Below are positions 7,072 to 13,752 of a stretch of 13,752 nt of DNA, piece after piece; within the stretch, counting starts at the first letter, position 1; every line of letters begins with the position of its first letter. The notes under the pieces are model-generated. The model was not told the DNA's origin. It worked only from the letters and a program-made list of their open reading frames with translations, and did not search any database. Origin of the DNA: Bacteroidota bacterium (GTDB lineage: Bacteria > Bacteroidota > Ignavibacteria > Ignavibacteriales > Ignavibacteriaceae); contig JAUZPC010000033.1 of the NCBI GenBank assembly GCA_030706105.1, positions 1-13,752 on the forward strand, written 5' to 3'. The translations under genes were made by a program, and so were the position numbers.

Positions 7072-8163
7072 TTACATCGCATTATTTTTAATAAAAGGAA
7101 GCGAAGATACTTTTGCCGGTACTTCCTTACCTCGTATTAAAAAGTTAATTACATTACATTCTTTGGCATAAGGCATATCAACATATGCTAAAGCAATAGC
7201 TTTTTCAAGCATAGGGCTAAAAGTACCACTGGTAATTTTGCCAACTACTTTACCATCCACACTTACATCATATCCGTGACGCGGAAATGCTTTTTCATCA
7301 GAGACCAGTGCAACCAGTTTCTTTTTTAGACCATCAGCTTTAACTTTGAGTAACGAGTCTTTGCCATTAAACTCACCTTTATTTATTTTAGTTATCCAGC
7401 TCAAACCGGCTTCTAAAGGATTTGTAGTTTGGTCAATATCGTTACCATATAAGCAAAAGCCCATTTCCAGTCTTAGAGAGTCTCTTGCCCCTAACCCAAC
7501 CGGTTGAATGTTAAACTCTTTACCTGCTTCAAAAAGATTATCCCAGATTAACTTTGCTGCTGCTTCATCACCTTTAAAGTAGATCTCAAAGCCGAGCTCT
7601 CCGGTATAACCTGTTCTTGAAACTATCGCATCAATACCGCATACTTTTGCTTCAACAAAGTGGTAATATTCCATATCGATTTCTTTATCAACAATTTTTG
7701 AAACAGCTTTTTTGGAGTTAGGCCCCTGAACTGCCAATAAAGAATATTCGTCACTCTGGTTGTCAATTTTTACGTTAAACTTATTGTTCTCGTGCATCCA
7801 GGCAACATCTTTTTCAATGTTGGATGCATTTATTACAAGCATATACTTTGTATCAGTAAATTTGTAAACGAGCAGATCATCCACAATACCACCATCAGGA
7901 TATAGCATGGCTGAATATTGAACACGCCCTGGATATAATTTAGTAACATCATTTACAGTTAAATTCTGTACAAAATCAGTGGCTTTTTCGCCGGTAATAA
8001 AAACCTCTCCCATATGAGAAACATCAAATACACCAATGGACTCTCTGACAGCTTTATGTTCAGCCGTAATTGAATTATATTGAATCGGCATTAAATATCC
8101 TGCAAACTCAACCATTTTAGCGTTGTACTGCTTATGGATTTCGAAAAATGTTGTTTTTTTCAT
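7072..8163 (-). CDS. gcvT: Glycine cleavage system T-protein (aminomethyltransferase)
   Basis: The protein has 363 residues, the normal length. It takes the aminomethyl group from lipoylated H-protein and, with tetrahydrofolate, releases ammonia and 5,10-methylene-THF, working with GcvP, GcvH and Lpd in the cytoplasm. Visible family signatures are VFDVSHMGE (45-53), YPDGGIVDDLLVY (88-100, with the conserved Asp pair 95-96 that includes the catalytic Asp of the T-protein), RTGYTGELGFE (183-193), GLGARDSLRLE (223-233) and PLEAGLSW (249-256). The C-terminal barrel contains GKITSGTFSP (308-317). No gcvH or gcvP gene is in the window, so the complex is encoded elsewhere. It is probably first in a gcvT-comB-ftsK transcript. 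No Shine-Dalgarno site is evident, and the start is fixed by homology at the MKKTTFFEIH end. Confidence 0.95.
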   Translation of the reverse strand: MKKTTFFEIHKQYNAKMVEFAGYLMPIQYNSITAEHKAVRESIGVFDVSHMGEVFITGEKATDFVQNLTVNDVTKLYPGRVQYSAMLYPDGGIVDDLLVYKFTDTKYMLVINASNIEKDVAWMHENNKFNVKIDNQSDEYSLLAVQGPNSKKAVSKIVDKEIDMEYYHFVEAKVCGIDAIVSRTGYTGELGFEIYFKGDEAAAKLIWDNLFEAGKEFNIQPVGLGARDSLRLEMGFCLYGNDIDQTTNPLEAGLSWITKINKGEFNGKDSLLKVKADGLKKKLVALVSDEKAFPRHGYDVSVDGKVVGKITSGTFSPMLEKAIALAYVDMPYAKECNVINFLIRGKEVPAKVSSLPFIKNNAM

Positions 8164-8200
8164 AATTATATGCTTTAATTTTTTATAAATAGAATTATTT

Positions 8201-8208
8201 CAAATTTA
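8201..8208 (-). promoter_or_regulatory. Candidate -7 element (TAAATTTG) upstream of gcvT
   Basis: On the minus strand TAAATTTG matches TAnnTTTG exactly and lies 37 nt before the gcvT ATG. That is close to the spacing of the analogous element ahead of the small plus-strand gene (33 nt). A TTTG lies upstream, but with a 16-nt spacer instead of about 19, so the pair is imperfect. The 75-nt gap between rng and gcvT leaves room for a separate promoter. Confidence 0.35.
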
Positions 8209-8238
8209 AATCAAGAAAAGAAGACAAAAGAGAAATTA

Positions 8239-9795
8239 CTATCGTCCCATCTCTGTTAAATCTTTTAAATCTTTTTTAGATATTGCTAAAAATTCACCCG
8301 GAGTGAGCTTAGCATCTTCTTCAAGCTTAAGAATCATAAAATACTTAAATCTTAATTTCGTAATAAAATCAATTTTACCTTCTTTTAACTTATGGGCAAA
8401 AGAAGGATGACATTTTATGATTAAAGATCGTTCTTTTGAAACTTTTTTAAATTTACGGAGCCATTCCTCCAAATTGTAAATATTATGAGACTGCTTTGTT
8501 AACAGCCCTGTACAGGCACAGTAAGGACATACATCTTTCATCGCCTGCATAATATTCTGCCTTACACGCTGACGTGTAATTTGAATTAAACCAAAGTCTG
8601 ACATTGGAAGTACAGAAACTTTTGCCCGGTCTTTTCTGAACTCTTTTTTGAGCTCATCATATACTTTTTTACGGTTTTTCTCTTCTTCAAGATCAATAAA
8701 ATCTATTACGATAATACCACCGATATCCCTTAACCGTAATTGTCTTGATATTTCCCTGGCAGATTCCAGATCTGTTTTTAATGAATTAAGTTCCTGCTCT
8801 TTGCTTTTAGCATATCTCCCGCTGTTAACATCAATTACAACCATAGCTTCAGTATGGTCAATAATCAAATAACCACCAGATGGCAAGGAAACTTTGCGCC
8901 CCATAAGGGTTTTGATTTGCTCTTCAATTTTAAATCCGTCAAATATTGAATCACTGGATCTATAAAGCTCTATTTTGTCAGCTATTTCGGGTTGTACAAC
9001 GTCAACATAGCTTTTAATTTGCTTATACATCTTTTTAGAATCAATAAAAACTTTGGAGACATCGCTTGTTAATAGATCTCTGATAACACTGTTAGTTGTA
9101 GAAAGATCTTGATAAACAAGTGAAGGTGGTTCTTCGCTTTTCACTGTAGTTTCTATTTCGTGCCATGTTTTAAGAAGACTGTTCATGTCATCCTTTAAAG
9201 CATCTTCAGGCTGATGTTTGGCAACAGTTCTGATAATAAGGCCGTAGTTTTTAGGCAAGATATTTCTTGCAATCGATCTTAAGCGTTTCCTTTCTTTGAA
9301 ATCAGATATTTTCTTTGAAATACCTATTTTTCCATCGAAAGGCAGCAAGACACAAAATCTTCCCGGTAAAGAGACCGAAGAACTTACACGCACACCCTTA
9401 TTGTTTACAGGTTCTTTTGTGATTTGAATGATAATTTCCTGCCCTTTTTTAAGATTAGGCGGGGAATATTGTGGTCTGGGCGCGGGATGCCCATTTGAGG
9501 CTTCTTCATCTTCATCTATATCAATATCTTTGTCATCTTCGCTAAGCATATCCTGAAATTGCTTAGTACTTTCCCCGATATCAGAAAAATGCAAAAAAGC
9601 ATCGTGCTTCATACCGATATCAATAAAGGCGGCTTTAATCCCCGGTAAAACCCGGGCAACTCTTCCTAAATAAATATCACCGACCATCCTGCGATTTTCA
9701 GGATAATCTACAAAAAAGTCAACTAGGTTCCCTTCTTCCGTGATAGCAACACGTGTTTGCGTAGTGGAAGAATTTATAATTATTTCTTTTGGCAT
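8239..9795 (-). CDS. rng: Ribonuclease G/E family endoribonuclease
   Basis: With ATG 9795 the protein has 518 residues; an in-frame TTG at 9804 would add three. It matches the RNase G/E catalytic core and ends without the long RNase E-type scaffold tail. Order: RNase H-like N-terminus and S1 domain (about 36-140), 5'-sensor region, then the DNase I-like catalytic domain. The two metal-binding aspartates are in MVVIDVNSG (D322) and IIVIDFIDLEEEKNR (D365). The zinc-link motif is CPYCACTG (C423, C426; an extra Cys at 428). An acidic insert (84-98, mostly Asp/Glu) followed by a Pro-rich stretch splits the S1 domain. The enzyme prefers 5'-monophosphorylated, AU-rich single-stranded RNA and acts in rRNA maturation and mRNA decay. 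The adjacent pnp encodes the matching 3'-5' exonuclease. The upstream region is unusually rich in inverted repeats. Confidence 0.94.
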   Translation of the reverse strand: MPKEIIINSSTTQTRVAITEEGNLVDFFVDYPENRRMVGDIYLGRVARVLPGIKAAFIDIGMKHDAFLHFSDIGESTKQFQDMLSEDDKDIDIDEDEEASNGHPAPRPQYSPPNLKKGQEIIIQITKEPVNNKGVRVSSSVSLPGRFCVLLPFDGKIGISKKISDFKERKRLRSIARNILPKNYGLIIRTVAKHQPEDALKDDMNSLLKTWHEIETTVKSEEPPSLVYQDLSTTNSVIRDLLTSDVSKVFIDSKKMYKQIKSYVDVVQPEIADKIELYRSSDSIFDGFKIEEQIKTLMGRKVSLPSGGYLIIDHTEAMVVIDVNSGRYAKSKEQELNSLKTDLESAREISRQLRLRDIGGIIVIDFIDLEEEKNRKKVYDELKKEFRKDRAKVSVLPMSDFGLIQITRQRVRQNIMQAMKDVCPYCACTGLLTKQSHNIYNLEEWLRKFKKVSKERSLIIKCHPSFAHKLKEGKIDFITKLRFKYFMILKLEEDAKLTPGEFLAISKKDLKDLTEMGR

Positions 9796-9813
9796 AAGGA
9801 ACAAACTCGTTTA

Positions 9814-9832
9814 ATGAAATTATATATTTCAT
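9814..9832. repeat. Palindrome next to the rng start
   Basis: ATGAAAT-TATAT-ATTTCAT has perfect 7-bp arms and a 5-nt centre. It ends 18 nt before the rng ATG. It could be an operator or an RNA hairpin close to the ribosome-binding region. AT-rich palindromes of this size also arise by chance. Confidence 0.4.
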
Positions 9833-9866
9833 AATAAATATGTGAAAATAGCCAAAAGCGGAAACA

Positions 9867-9896
9867 GAGTACTGCATAGGAGCATCTTGCAGCTCC
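9867..9896. repeat. Two overlapping, mutually exclusive stems in the rng leader
   Basis: One pairing joins GAG(TA)CTGCA (9867-9876) with TGCAGCTC (9888-9895). The other joins GGAGC (9879-9883) with GCTCC (9892-9896). They share bases, so only one can form at a time. The layout is compatible with an RNA switch but also with chance. Confidence 0.35.
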
Positions 9897-9983
9897 CGAA
9901 CATCATTCTTAATAAAACAAGAATATGTTAGTACATAAAAATATAATAAGTAATTTTCCACTTTTGGGCTTCTTTTAATTAAT

Positions 9984-10011
9984 TTTTCCCCTGCCGTAAA
10001 AGCAGGGAAAA
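9984..10011. repeat. GC-core hairpin upstream of rng
   Basis: CCCTGC (9989-9994) pairs with GCAGGG (10002-10007) around a 7-nt loop. T/A arms extend the stem past a single bulged C. No T run follows on either strand, so it is not a standard terminator. Confidence 0.5.
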
Positions 10012-10030
10012 TAAAAAAAATCTATGGTAT

Positions 10031-10081
10031 AAGATAGCAATTATTTTAAATAAAAATTTTAAAATAATCAGCTGCTATCTT
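10031..10081. repeat. Long bulged inverted repeat between pnp and rng
   Basis: AAGATAGCA+ATTATTTTAAA (10031-10050) pairs with TTTAAAATAAT (10058-10068) and TGCTATCTT (10073-10081), giving 9+11 perfect base pairs. The loop has 7 nt and CAGC (10069-10072) is the only bulge. On the minus strand a run of eight Ts (10013-10020) follows about 10 nt later. This is far more than needed for a terminator and fits an RNase III-type substrate, a leader element or the stem of a small RNA. The function is not known. Confidence 0.65.
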
Positions 10082-10132
10082 TAATAATTTAAGTACAGAA
10101 AAATAATAGTTCCTCTATTTTTATATAAAGGA

Positions 10133-10158
10133 AAGAAGCTCCCCAAAAGGAGCTTCTT
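10133..10158 (-). terminator. Terminator of the ribF-rpsO-pnp operon
   Basis: AAGAAGCTCC and GGAGCTTCTT form a perfect 10-bp stem with a 6-nt loop, starting 10 nt after the pnp stop codon. The T tract after it on the minus strand is broken (TCCTTTATAT), so termination may be partial and some read-through towards rng is possible. Confidence 0.7.
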
Positions 10159-10168
10159 AAAAAGAGCA

Positions 10169-12292
10169 TTAATTATCGCTTACTTTTTCTTCAGAATCAT
10201 TGTTTTTAGCTTCAGTTTCCTTCAATAGTTCCCTGCGGCTCAGTGAGAATTTACCATTTTCAATTTTGATAAGTTTAACAGTAACTTTATCACCCTCTTT
10301 GTAATAGTCAGTTACTTTATTAACTCTCTTTGTATCTATTTGAGAAATGTGTAAAAGTCCTTCTTTACCCGGTAGAATTTCAACGAAAGCTCCGAAATCC
10401 ATAATTTTTGTAATGACACCGTCATAAATTTCTCCAACTTCTGGAGAAACTGTCATTTTACGGATATGTTCTTTACATTTAGCTGCATTTTCCTGGTTTG
10501 TAGCAGCAATATTTACGTTTCCATTATCTTCAATATTAATTTCAACGCCGAACATTCTCTGCATACCCTGAATGGTTTTTCCACCAGGACCGATAATCAT
10601 ACCAATTTGATCTGTAGCTACCTTTATCTGAAGTAAACTTGGTGCATAAGGAGAAAGAGTTTCCCTTGGGGCAGCAATTGCGTCATTCATAATACCAAGG
10701 ATGTGCATTCTTCCTTCTTTTGCCTGATATAAGGCTTCGCGCATAATTTCAAAAGAAATACCGCGAATTTTGATGTCCATTTGGAAAGCGGTAATACCTT
10801 CGGCACTTCCGGCAACTTTGAAATCCATATCTCCAAGATGATCTTCATTTCCAAGGATATCAGTTAAAACTTTATGCTGTGAATCTTCTTTTATAAGGCC
10901 CATTGCTATACCTGCAATTGCCTTTTGCATAGGAACACCGGCATCCATCAGAGATAAAGATCCGGCACATACTGTTGCCATAGAAGATGAACCATTTGAT
11001 TCTAAAATGTCAGAAATGATACGAACTGTGTATGGGAATTTATCATCAACCGGAGCAACCATTTTAAGAGCTCTCTCAGCAAGATTTCCATGTCCGACTT
11101 CACGTCTGCCAACTCCGGTCATTCTTCCAACCTCGCCGACACTAAAAGGCGGGAAGTTATAATGAAGCATAAACTTCTTAGAATATTCTTCAAGCAAGCC
11201 TTCAACCGTCTGCTCATCATTCTTAGTACCGAGAGTTACAGTTGTTAGACTTTGAGTTTCGCCTCTTGTGAATAAAGCAGAACCATGTGTTCTTGGTAAT
11301 ACCCCAAGCTCAACAGTAATTGGACGAACTTGCTTGGTATTTCTACCGTCAAGTCTTATATCGTCTTCTAAAATCCGTTTACGCATAAGATCTTTCTCCA
11401 TATCATGAAGAATTTCACCTATTACTTTTTCAGATTCAGGGTATTTTTCTGCTAATTCGGTAATTACAATTTGTTTTAGTTCATCATTTTTCTCTATTCT
11501 TTCTTCTTTGGAAAGAACTGAGTAAACAACATCTCTAAATTTATCATAAGCTAAATTATTAACATCTTCAAGAATAGCAGGATCAATAACTTTTTCTTCA
11601 ACTACTCTTTTAATTTTACCAGCTGCCTCCTGGAACTCAAGCTGAAGCTTAACTATTTTCTTGATCTCGGTATGAGCAAAACTTAATGCTTCCAAAAGAT
11701 CTTCTTCCGAGACTTCTTTAGCTTCACCTTCAACCATCATAATAGAGTCATCAGTACCTGCAACAACAAGCTCCATATCACTTACCTGAAGCTGCTGGAA
11801 GGTAGGGTTAACAATCCATTGACCATCAACCCTTCCGACTCTAACTTCACTTACTGGTCCAAGGAAAGGAATATCAGATATAGTTAAAGCAGCAGAAGCA
11901 CCTATTGCAGCGAGGATATCTGCATCATTCTCGCCGTCATAAGACAAAACGAAAGCAATAACTTGGGTTTCATTTTTGAAATCTTTTGGGAAAAGAGGTC
12001 TGATAGGTCTGTCTATAATTCTTGCAGAAAGAATTTCTTTTTCTGAAGGTCTGCCTTCACGTTTAATAAATCCGCCGGGAATTTTACCTGCAGCCGATGT
12101 TCTTTCTCTGTATTCTACCTGTAATGGGAAAAAATCTTGGTCCGGAGCAGCTTCATTTTTTGCAACTGCCGTAACAAGCACCATTGAATCACCATATCTA
12201 ACCATAACAGCACCATTTGCCTGCTTAGCAAACCGGCCTGTCTCAAGAGATAATATTTTACCACCGATTTCTACTTCTTTTACTACCTTCAT
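10169..12292 (-). CDS. pnp: Polyribonucleotide nucleotidyltransferase (PNPase)
   Basis: The protein has 707 residues, the normal length. It is a trimeric phosphorolytic 3'-5' exoribonuclease of mRNA decay and RNA quality control. Domains in order: first RNase PH domain (about 1-145), all-helical linker (about 200-300), second RNase PH domain (about 312-545) with the active site, KH domain (about 553-613) and S1 domain (620-686), then a short charged tail. Active-site signatures are GRRE (395-398), SSS (435-437, phosphate site), GDMDFKVAG (487-495) and MDIK (505-508). The KH GxxG loop is GPGG (568-571). The ATG at 12292 follows the rpsO stop by 8 nt with TAAGG as a modest Shine-Dalgarno site, so the two genes are co-transcribed, the usual rpsO-pnp order in many bacteria. 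It is followed by a hairpin terminator and then by rng. Confidence 0.97.
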   Translation of the reverse strand: MKVVKEVEIGGKILSLETGRFAKQANGAVMVRYGDSMVLVTAVAKNEAAPDQDFFPLQVEYRERTSAAGKIPGGFIKREGRPSEKEILSARIIDRPIRPLFPKDFKNETQVIAFVLSYDGENDADILAAIGASAALTISDIPFLGPVSEVRVGRVDGQWIVNPTFQQLQVSDMELVVAGTDDSIMMVEGEAKEVSEEDLLEALSFAHTEIKKIVKLQLEFQEAAGKIKRVVEEKVIDPAILEDVNNLAYDKFRDVVYSVLSKEERIEKNDELKQIVITELAEKYPESEKVIGEILHDMEKDLMRKRILEDDIRLDGRNTKQVRPITVELGVLPRTHGSALFTRGETQSLTTVTLGTKNDEQTVEGLLEEYSKKFMLHYNFPPFSVGEVGRMTGVGRREVGHGNLAERALKMVAPVDDKFPYTVRIISDILESNGSSSMATVCAGSLSLMDAGVPMQKAIAGIAMGLIKEDSQHKVLTDILGNEDHLGDMDFKVAGSAEGITAFQMDIKIRGISFEIMREALYQAKEGRMHILGIMNDAIAAPRETLSPYAPSLLQIKVATDQIGMIIGPGGKTIQGMQRMFGVEINIEDNGNVNIAATNQENAAKCKEHIRKMTVSPEVGEIYDGVITKIMDFGAFVEILPGKEGLLHISQIDTKRVNKVTDYYKEGDKVTVKLIKIENGKFSLSRRELLKETEAKNNDSEEKVSDN

Positions 12293-12300
12293 TACTTACC

Positions 12301-12564
12301 TTACTTTCTTATATTCAATTCTTTAATAATGGCTCTATATCTTGTAATATCTTTTGCAATTAGATAATCCAATAATCTTCTTCTTTTACCAACCATCATC
12401 ATTAAGCCACGACGAGAATGGTGATCTTTTTTGTGAACGTTAAAATGTGCAGTAAGGTCATTGATTCTCTTTGTTAACAAAGCAATCTGAACTTCTGATT
12501 TACCTGAGTCTTTTTCGTCTTTCCCGAATTTTTTTACTAGTTCGAGCTTTTCTTCTTTTGTCAT
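12301..12564 (-). CDS. rpsO: 30S ribosomal protein S15
   Basis: The protein has 87 residues, within the usual 87-89. It binds the 16S rRNA central-domain junction early in 30S assembly. The family signature is visible across the whole length: GKSEVQIALLTKRINDLTAHF (21-41), then HKKDHHSRRGL (44-54), then GKRRRLLDYL (59-68). The start is fixed by AAGGA (12573-12577) 8 nt before the ATG and by homology at the N-terminus. It lies 50 nt after ribF and 8 nt before pnp. S15 represses its own translation in several phyla through unrelated leader structures; a small hairpin in the leader here is a weak candidate. Confidence 0.97.
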   Translation of the reverse strand: MTKEEKLELVKKFGKDEKDSGKSEVQIALLTKRINDLTAHFNVHKKDHHSRRGLMMMVGKRRRLLDYLIAKDITRYRAIIKELNIRK

Positions 12565-12597
12565 TACAACTATCCTTTTATTTTTGTTCGATATAAT

Positions 12598-12613
12598 CCC
12601 AGAACTGACCGGG
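12598..12613 (-). promoter_or_regulatory. Small hairpin in the rpsO leader
   Basis: On the minus strand CCCGG and CTGGG pair (5 bp with one G-U) around TCAGTT, directly after the ribF stop and 33 nt before the rpsO ATG. It could be part of an S15 autoregulatory leader or a processing site. It is too short to be sure. Confidence 0.25.
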
Positions 12614-12614
12614 G

Positions 12615-13562
12615 TTAATTAAAAAGCGTATTATTTTCTAACAATATTTCTTTTGATGCTATCACGTCTTTTTGTATTTGCGAGACTAAATCATCAATAA
12701 TATTGTATTTTTTTTCTTCTCTAATATATTTTATTATTTCAACTTTTACAACTTTGCCATAAACATCTTTATTAAAGTCAAATATAAAAAATTCAGGTAA
12801 AAGTACAGCATCGTTATAAAAAGTAGGCCTTACGCCCAAACTCATAACGCCATTATACTTTTCACCGTCTATAAAAATTCTTCCTGCATAGATTCCATTT
12901 TTAGGCATTAACTTAATATTTTCAACGGCTATGTTAACTGTAGGGAATCCTAAAGTTCTGCCCCTTTTATCTCCTTCAATTACTTTGCCTTCAATAGAAT
13001 AGAAACGTCCTAAAAAGTTCCCGGCTTTTTCAAGGTTTCCATCAGTTATAGCATGCCTTACTTTTGTACTACTTACGGTCTCACCGCCCACAGAAACTGG
13101 CCCAATTGCATCTACACTAAAGCCCAAATCTCTGCCAAACATTTCAAGAGTCTCTCTATTACCTTCTCTGCCTTTACCAAATTGATGGTCATGGCCGATA
13201 ATTATTTCTTTAAAACCAATTTTTTTATAGAGATAATCTTTTATAAAACTTTCGCTGGGAATCTGAGAAAATTCTTTTGTAAAATTGATTACAAGCACAT
13301 TTTCAATTCCATATTCCTCTATCAGTTTGAGTTTTTCATCTGTAGTAGTAAGTAAACTAATGTGATTAGCATTTGAATTTAACACTAAACGGGGATGCGG
13401 ACTAAAAGTTACCAGAAAATTGCGCCCTGATTTTTTTTTCGATCGTTCAATTACCTCTTTTAGTATATGTTGATGGCCAATATGAAGGCCGTCAAAAGTG
13501 CCCAAAGTTAAGTAAGTATTTAAATCCTTTTTTACATCTTCGATGTCGTAGAAAACGCGCAT
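12615..13562 (-). CDS. ribF: Bifunctional riboflavin kinase / FAD synthetase
   Basis: The protein has 315 residues, matching bacterial RibF. The N-terminal FAD synthetase half has the nucleotidyltransferase motif GTFDGLHIGH (21-30), SPHPRLV (54-60) and SSTKVRHAI (164-172). The C-terminal riboflavin kinase half has GDKRGRTLGFPTVNI (197-211) and GVRPTF (243-248), followed by PEFFIFDF (256-263), where E257 is in the position of the catalytic Glu. The usual EVHILDF-like wording is altered around the Glu but the acid itself is kept. The enzyme makes FMN from riboflavin and ATP, then FAD from FMN and ATP. It leads the ribF-rpsO-pnp unit. In many bacteria truB lies directly upstream; here 190 nt without a recognisable gene precede it up to the window edge. 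The start ATG 13562 has no strong Shine-Dalgarno site. Confidence 0.95.
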   Translation of the reverse strand: MRVFYDIEDVKKDLNTYLTLGTFDGLHIGHQHILKEVIERSKKKSGRNFLVTFSPHPRLVLNSNANHISLLTTTDEKLKLIEEYGIENVLVINFTKEFSQIPSESFIKDYLYKKIGFKEIIIGHDHQFGKGREGNRETLEMFGRDLGFSVDAIGPVSVGGETVSSTKVRHAITDGNLEKAGNFLGRFYSIEGKVIEGDKRGRTLGFPTVNIAVENIKLMPKNGIYAGRIFIDGEKYNGVMSLGVRPTFYNDAVLLPEFFIFDFNKDVYGKVVKVEIIKYIREEKKYNIIDDLVSQIQKDVIASKEILLENNTLFN

Positions 13563-13600
13563 ACCAATCTATTTATACATTTAATCAATAAATATACAAT

Positions 13601-13631
13601 ATTATACTTAAAAATAAAATACTATTAACAA
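13601..13631 (-). promoter_or_regulatory. Possible promoter of ribF
   Basis: On the minus strand TTGTTA (13626-13631) and TATAAT (13601-13606) are separated by 19 nt, longer than the 17 nt optimum. The overlapping TAATATTG (13597-13604) differs from TAnnTTTG by one base. The region is very AT-rich, so the match is weak. Confidence 0.25.
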
Positions 13632-13752
13632 TGTATAAAGCAAAGCACATCTTGAATAAGCTGCATAGAATAGCAGGTTGCAATTGAGGTAAATTTGAGC
13701 AAGGCAAGCTGTTTTTTATCTTAATTTATTATAAATAACTTAATGGTTTATA

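Larger units (their letters stand above)
9796..10168. other. Gene-free, structured region between pnp and rng
   Basis: I see no credible coding sequence in these 373 bp. The one longer minus-strand frame (9719-9961) overlaps the rng start and looks non-coding. The region holds the pnp terminator (10133-10158), a small AATAG/CTATT hairpin (about 10107-10121), a long bulged inverted repeat (10031-10081), a GC-rich hairpin (9984-10011), two competing stems (9867-9896) and a palindrome 18 nt from the rng start (9814-9832). It may contain a long rng leader or a small RNA; no promoter could be placed with confidence. Confidence 0.6.

Noticed and set aside
9796..9804. TTG start for rng giving three extra residues
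   Set aside because: The ATG at 9795 gives the normal N-terminus and the TTG has no supporting Shine-Dalgarno site.
9719..9961. An 80-codon minus-strand frame (GTG start) overlapping the rng start
   Set aside because: It overlaps the conserved N-terminus of rng in another frame, has no family resemblance and includes the hairpin region; it is most likely chance.
13661..13682. Sequence sharing CTGCATAG and TTGCA with the rng leader at 9872-9891, as a possible dispersed repeat
   Set aside because: Identity is limited to short blocks with different spacing; not enough to call a repeat family.
13697..13719. AGC...GCT followed by six Ts on the plus strand, resembling a terminator
   Set aside because: The stem has only about 3 bp, and no plus-strand gene precedes it.
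13729..13752. Minus-strand frame ending in TAA at the right edge, possibly the tail of truB or another upstream gene
   Set aside because: Only seven codons are visible and they carry no recognisable signature.

Overview
The window is AT-rich chromosomal DNA, almost all of it coding on the minus strand. It most likely comes from the Bacteroidetes/Chlorobi/Ignavibacteria lineage, with Ignavibacteria as my best guess. The reasons are a periplasmic sensor of the 'two-component regulator propeller' type, a lipoprotein plus beta-barrel pair ending in Phe, an FtsK motor whose post-Walker segment (RHYLA..PD) looks like the Bacteroidetes form, an RNase G with an acidic insert, and one promoter that fits the Bacteroidetes TTTG-N19-TAnnTTTG pattern. 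The taxonomic call is inference from recognised sequence features, not a database result.

Following transcription on the minus strand from high to low coordinates, the first block is translation and RNA turnover: ribF (FMN/FAD synthesis), rpsO (ribosomal protein S15) and pnp (PNPase), closed by a hairpin terminator. A 373-bp gene-free stretch rich in inverted repeats follows, and then rng (RNase G/E family). Next come gcvT (glycine cleavage T-protein), comB (2-phosphosulfolactate phosphatase family) and ftsK (DNA translocase). These three are about 30 nt apart and look like one operon, possibly with its own promoter in front of gcvT.

The only plus-strand gene is a small predicted membrane protein (66 aa). 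It converges on the end of ftsK with 15 bp between the two and has a convincing promoter. Left of it, a minus-strand pair encodes an outer-membrane barrel-like protein and a lipoprotein, with strong Shine-Dalgarno sites and a clear intrinsic terminator. The left end holds hemW (radical-SAM heme chaperone) and, 9 nt after it, the start of a periplasmic propeller sensor that runs off the window.

Most of the window is conserved housekeeping and I do not see a new defence or mobile system. The least explained parts are the structured region between pnp and rng, the barrel/lipoprotein pair, the small membrane protein, and a ComB homologue with no visible coenzyme M context. No tRNA, rRNA, CRISPR array, insertion sequence or transposase was seen.
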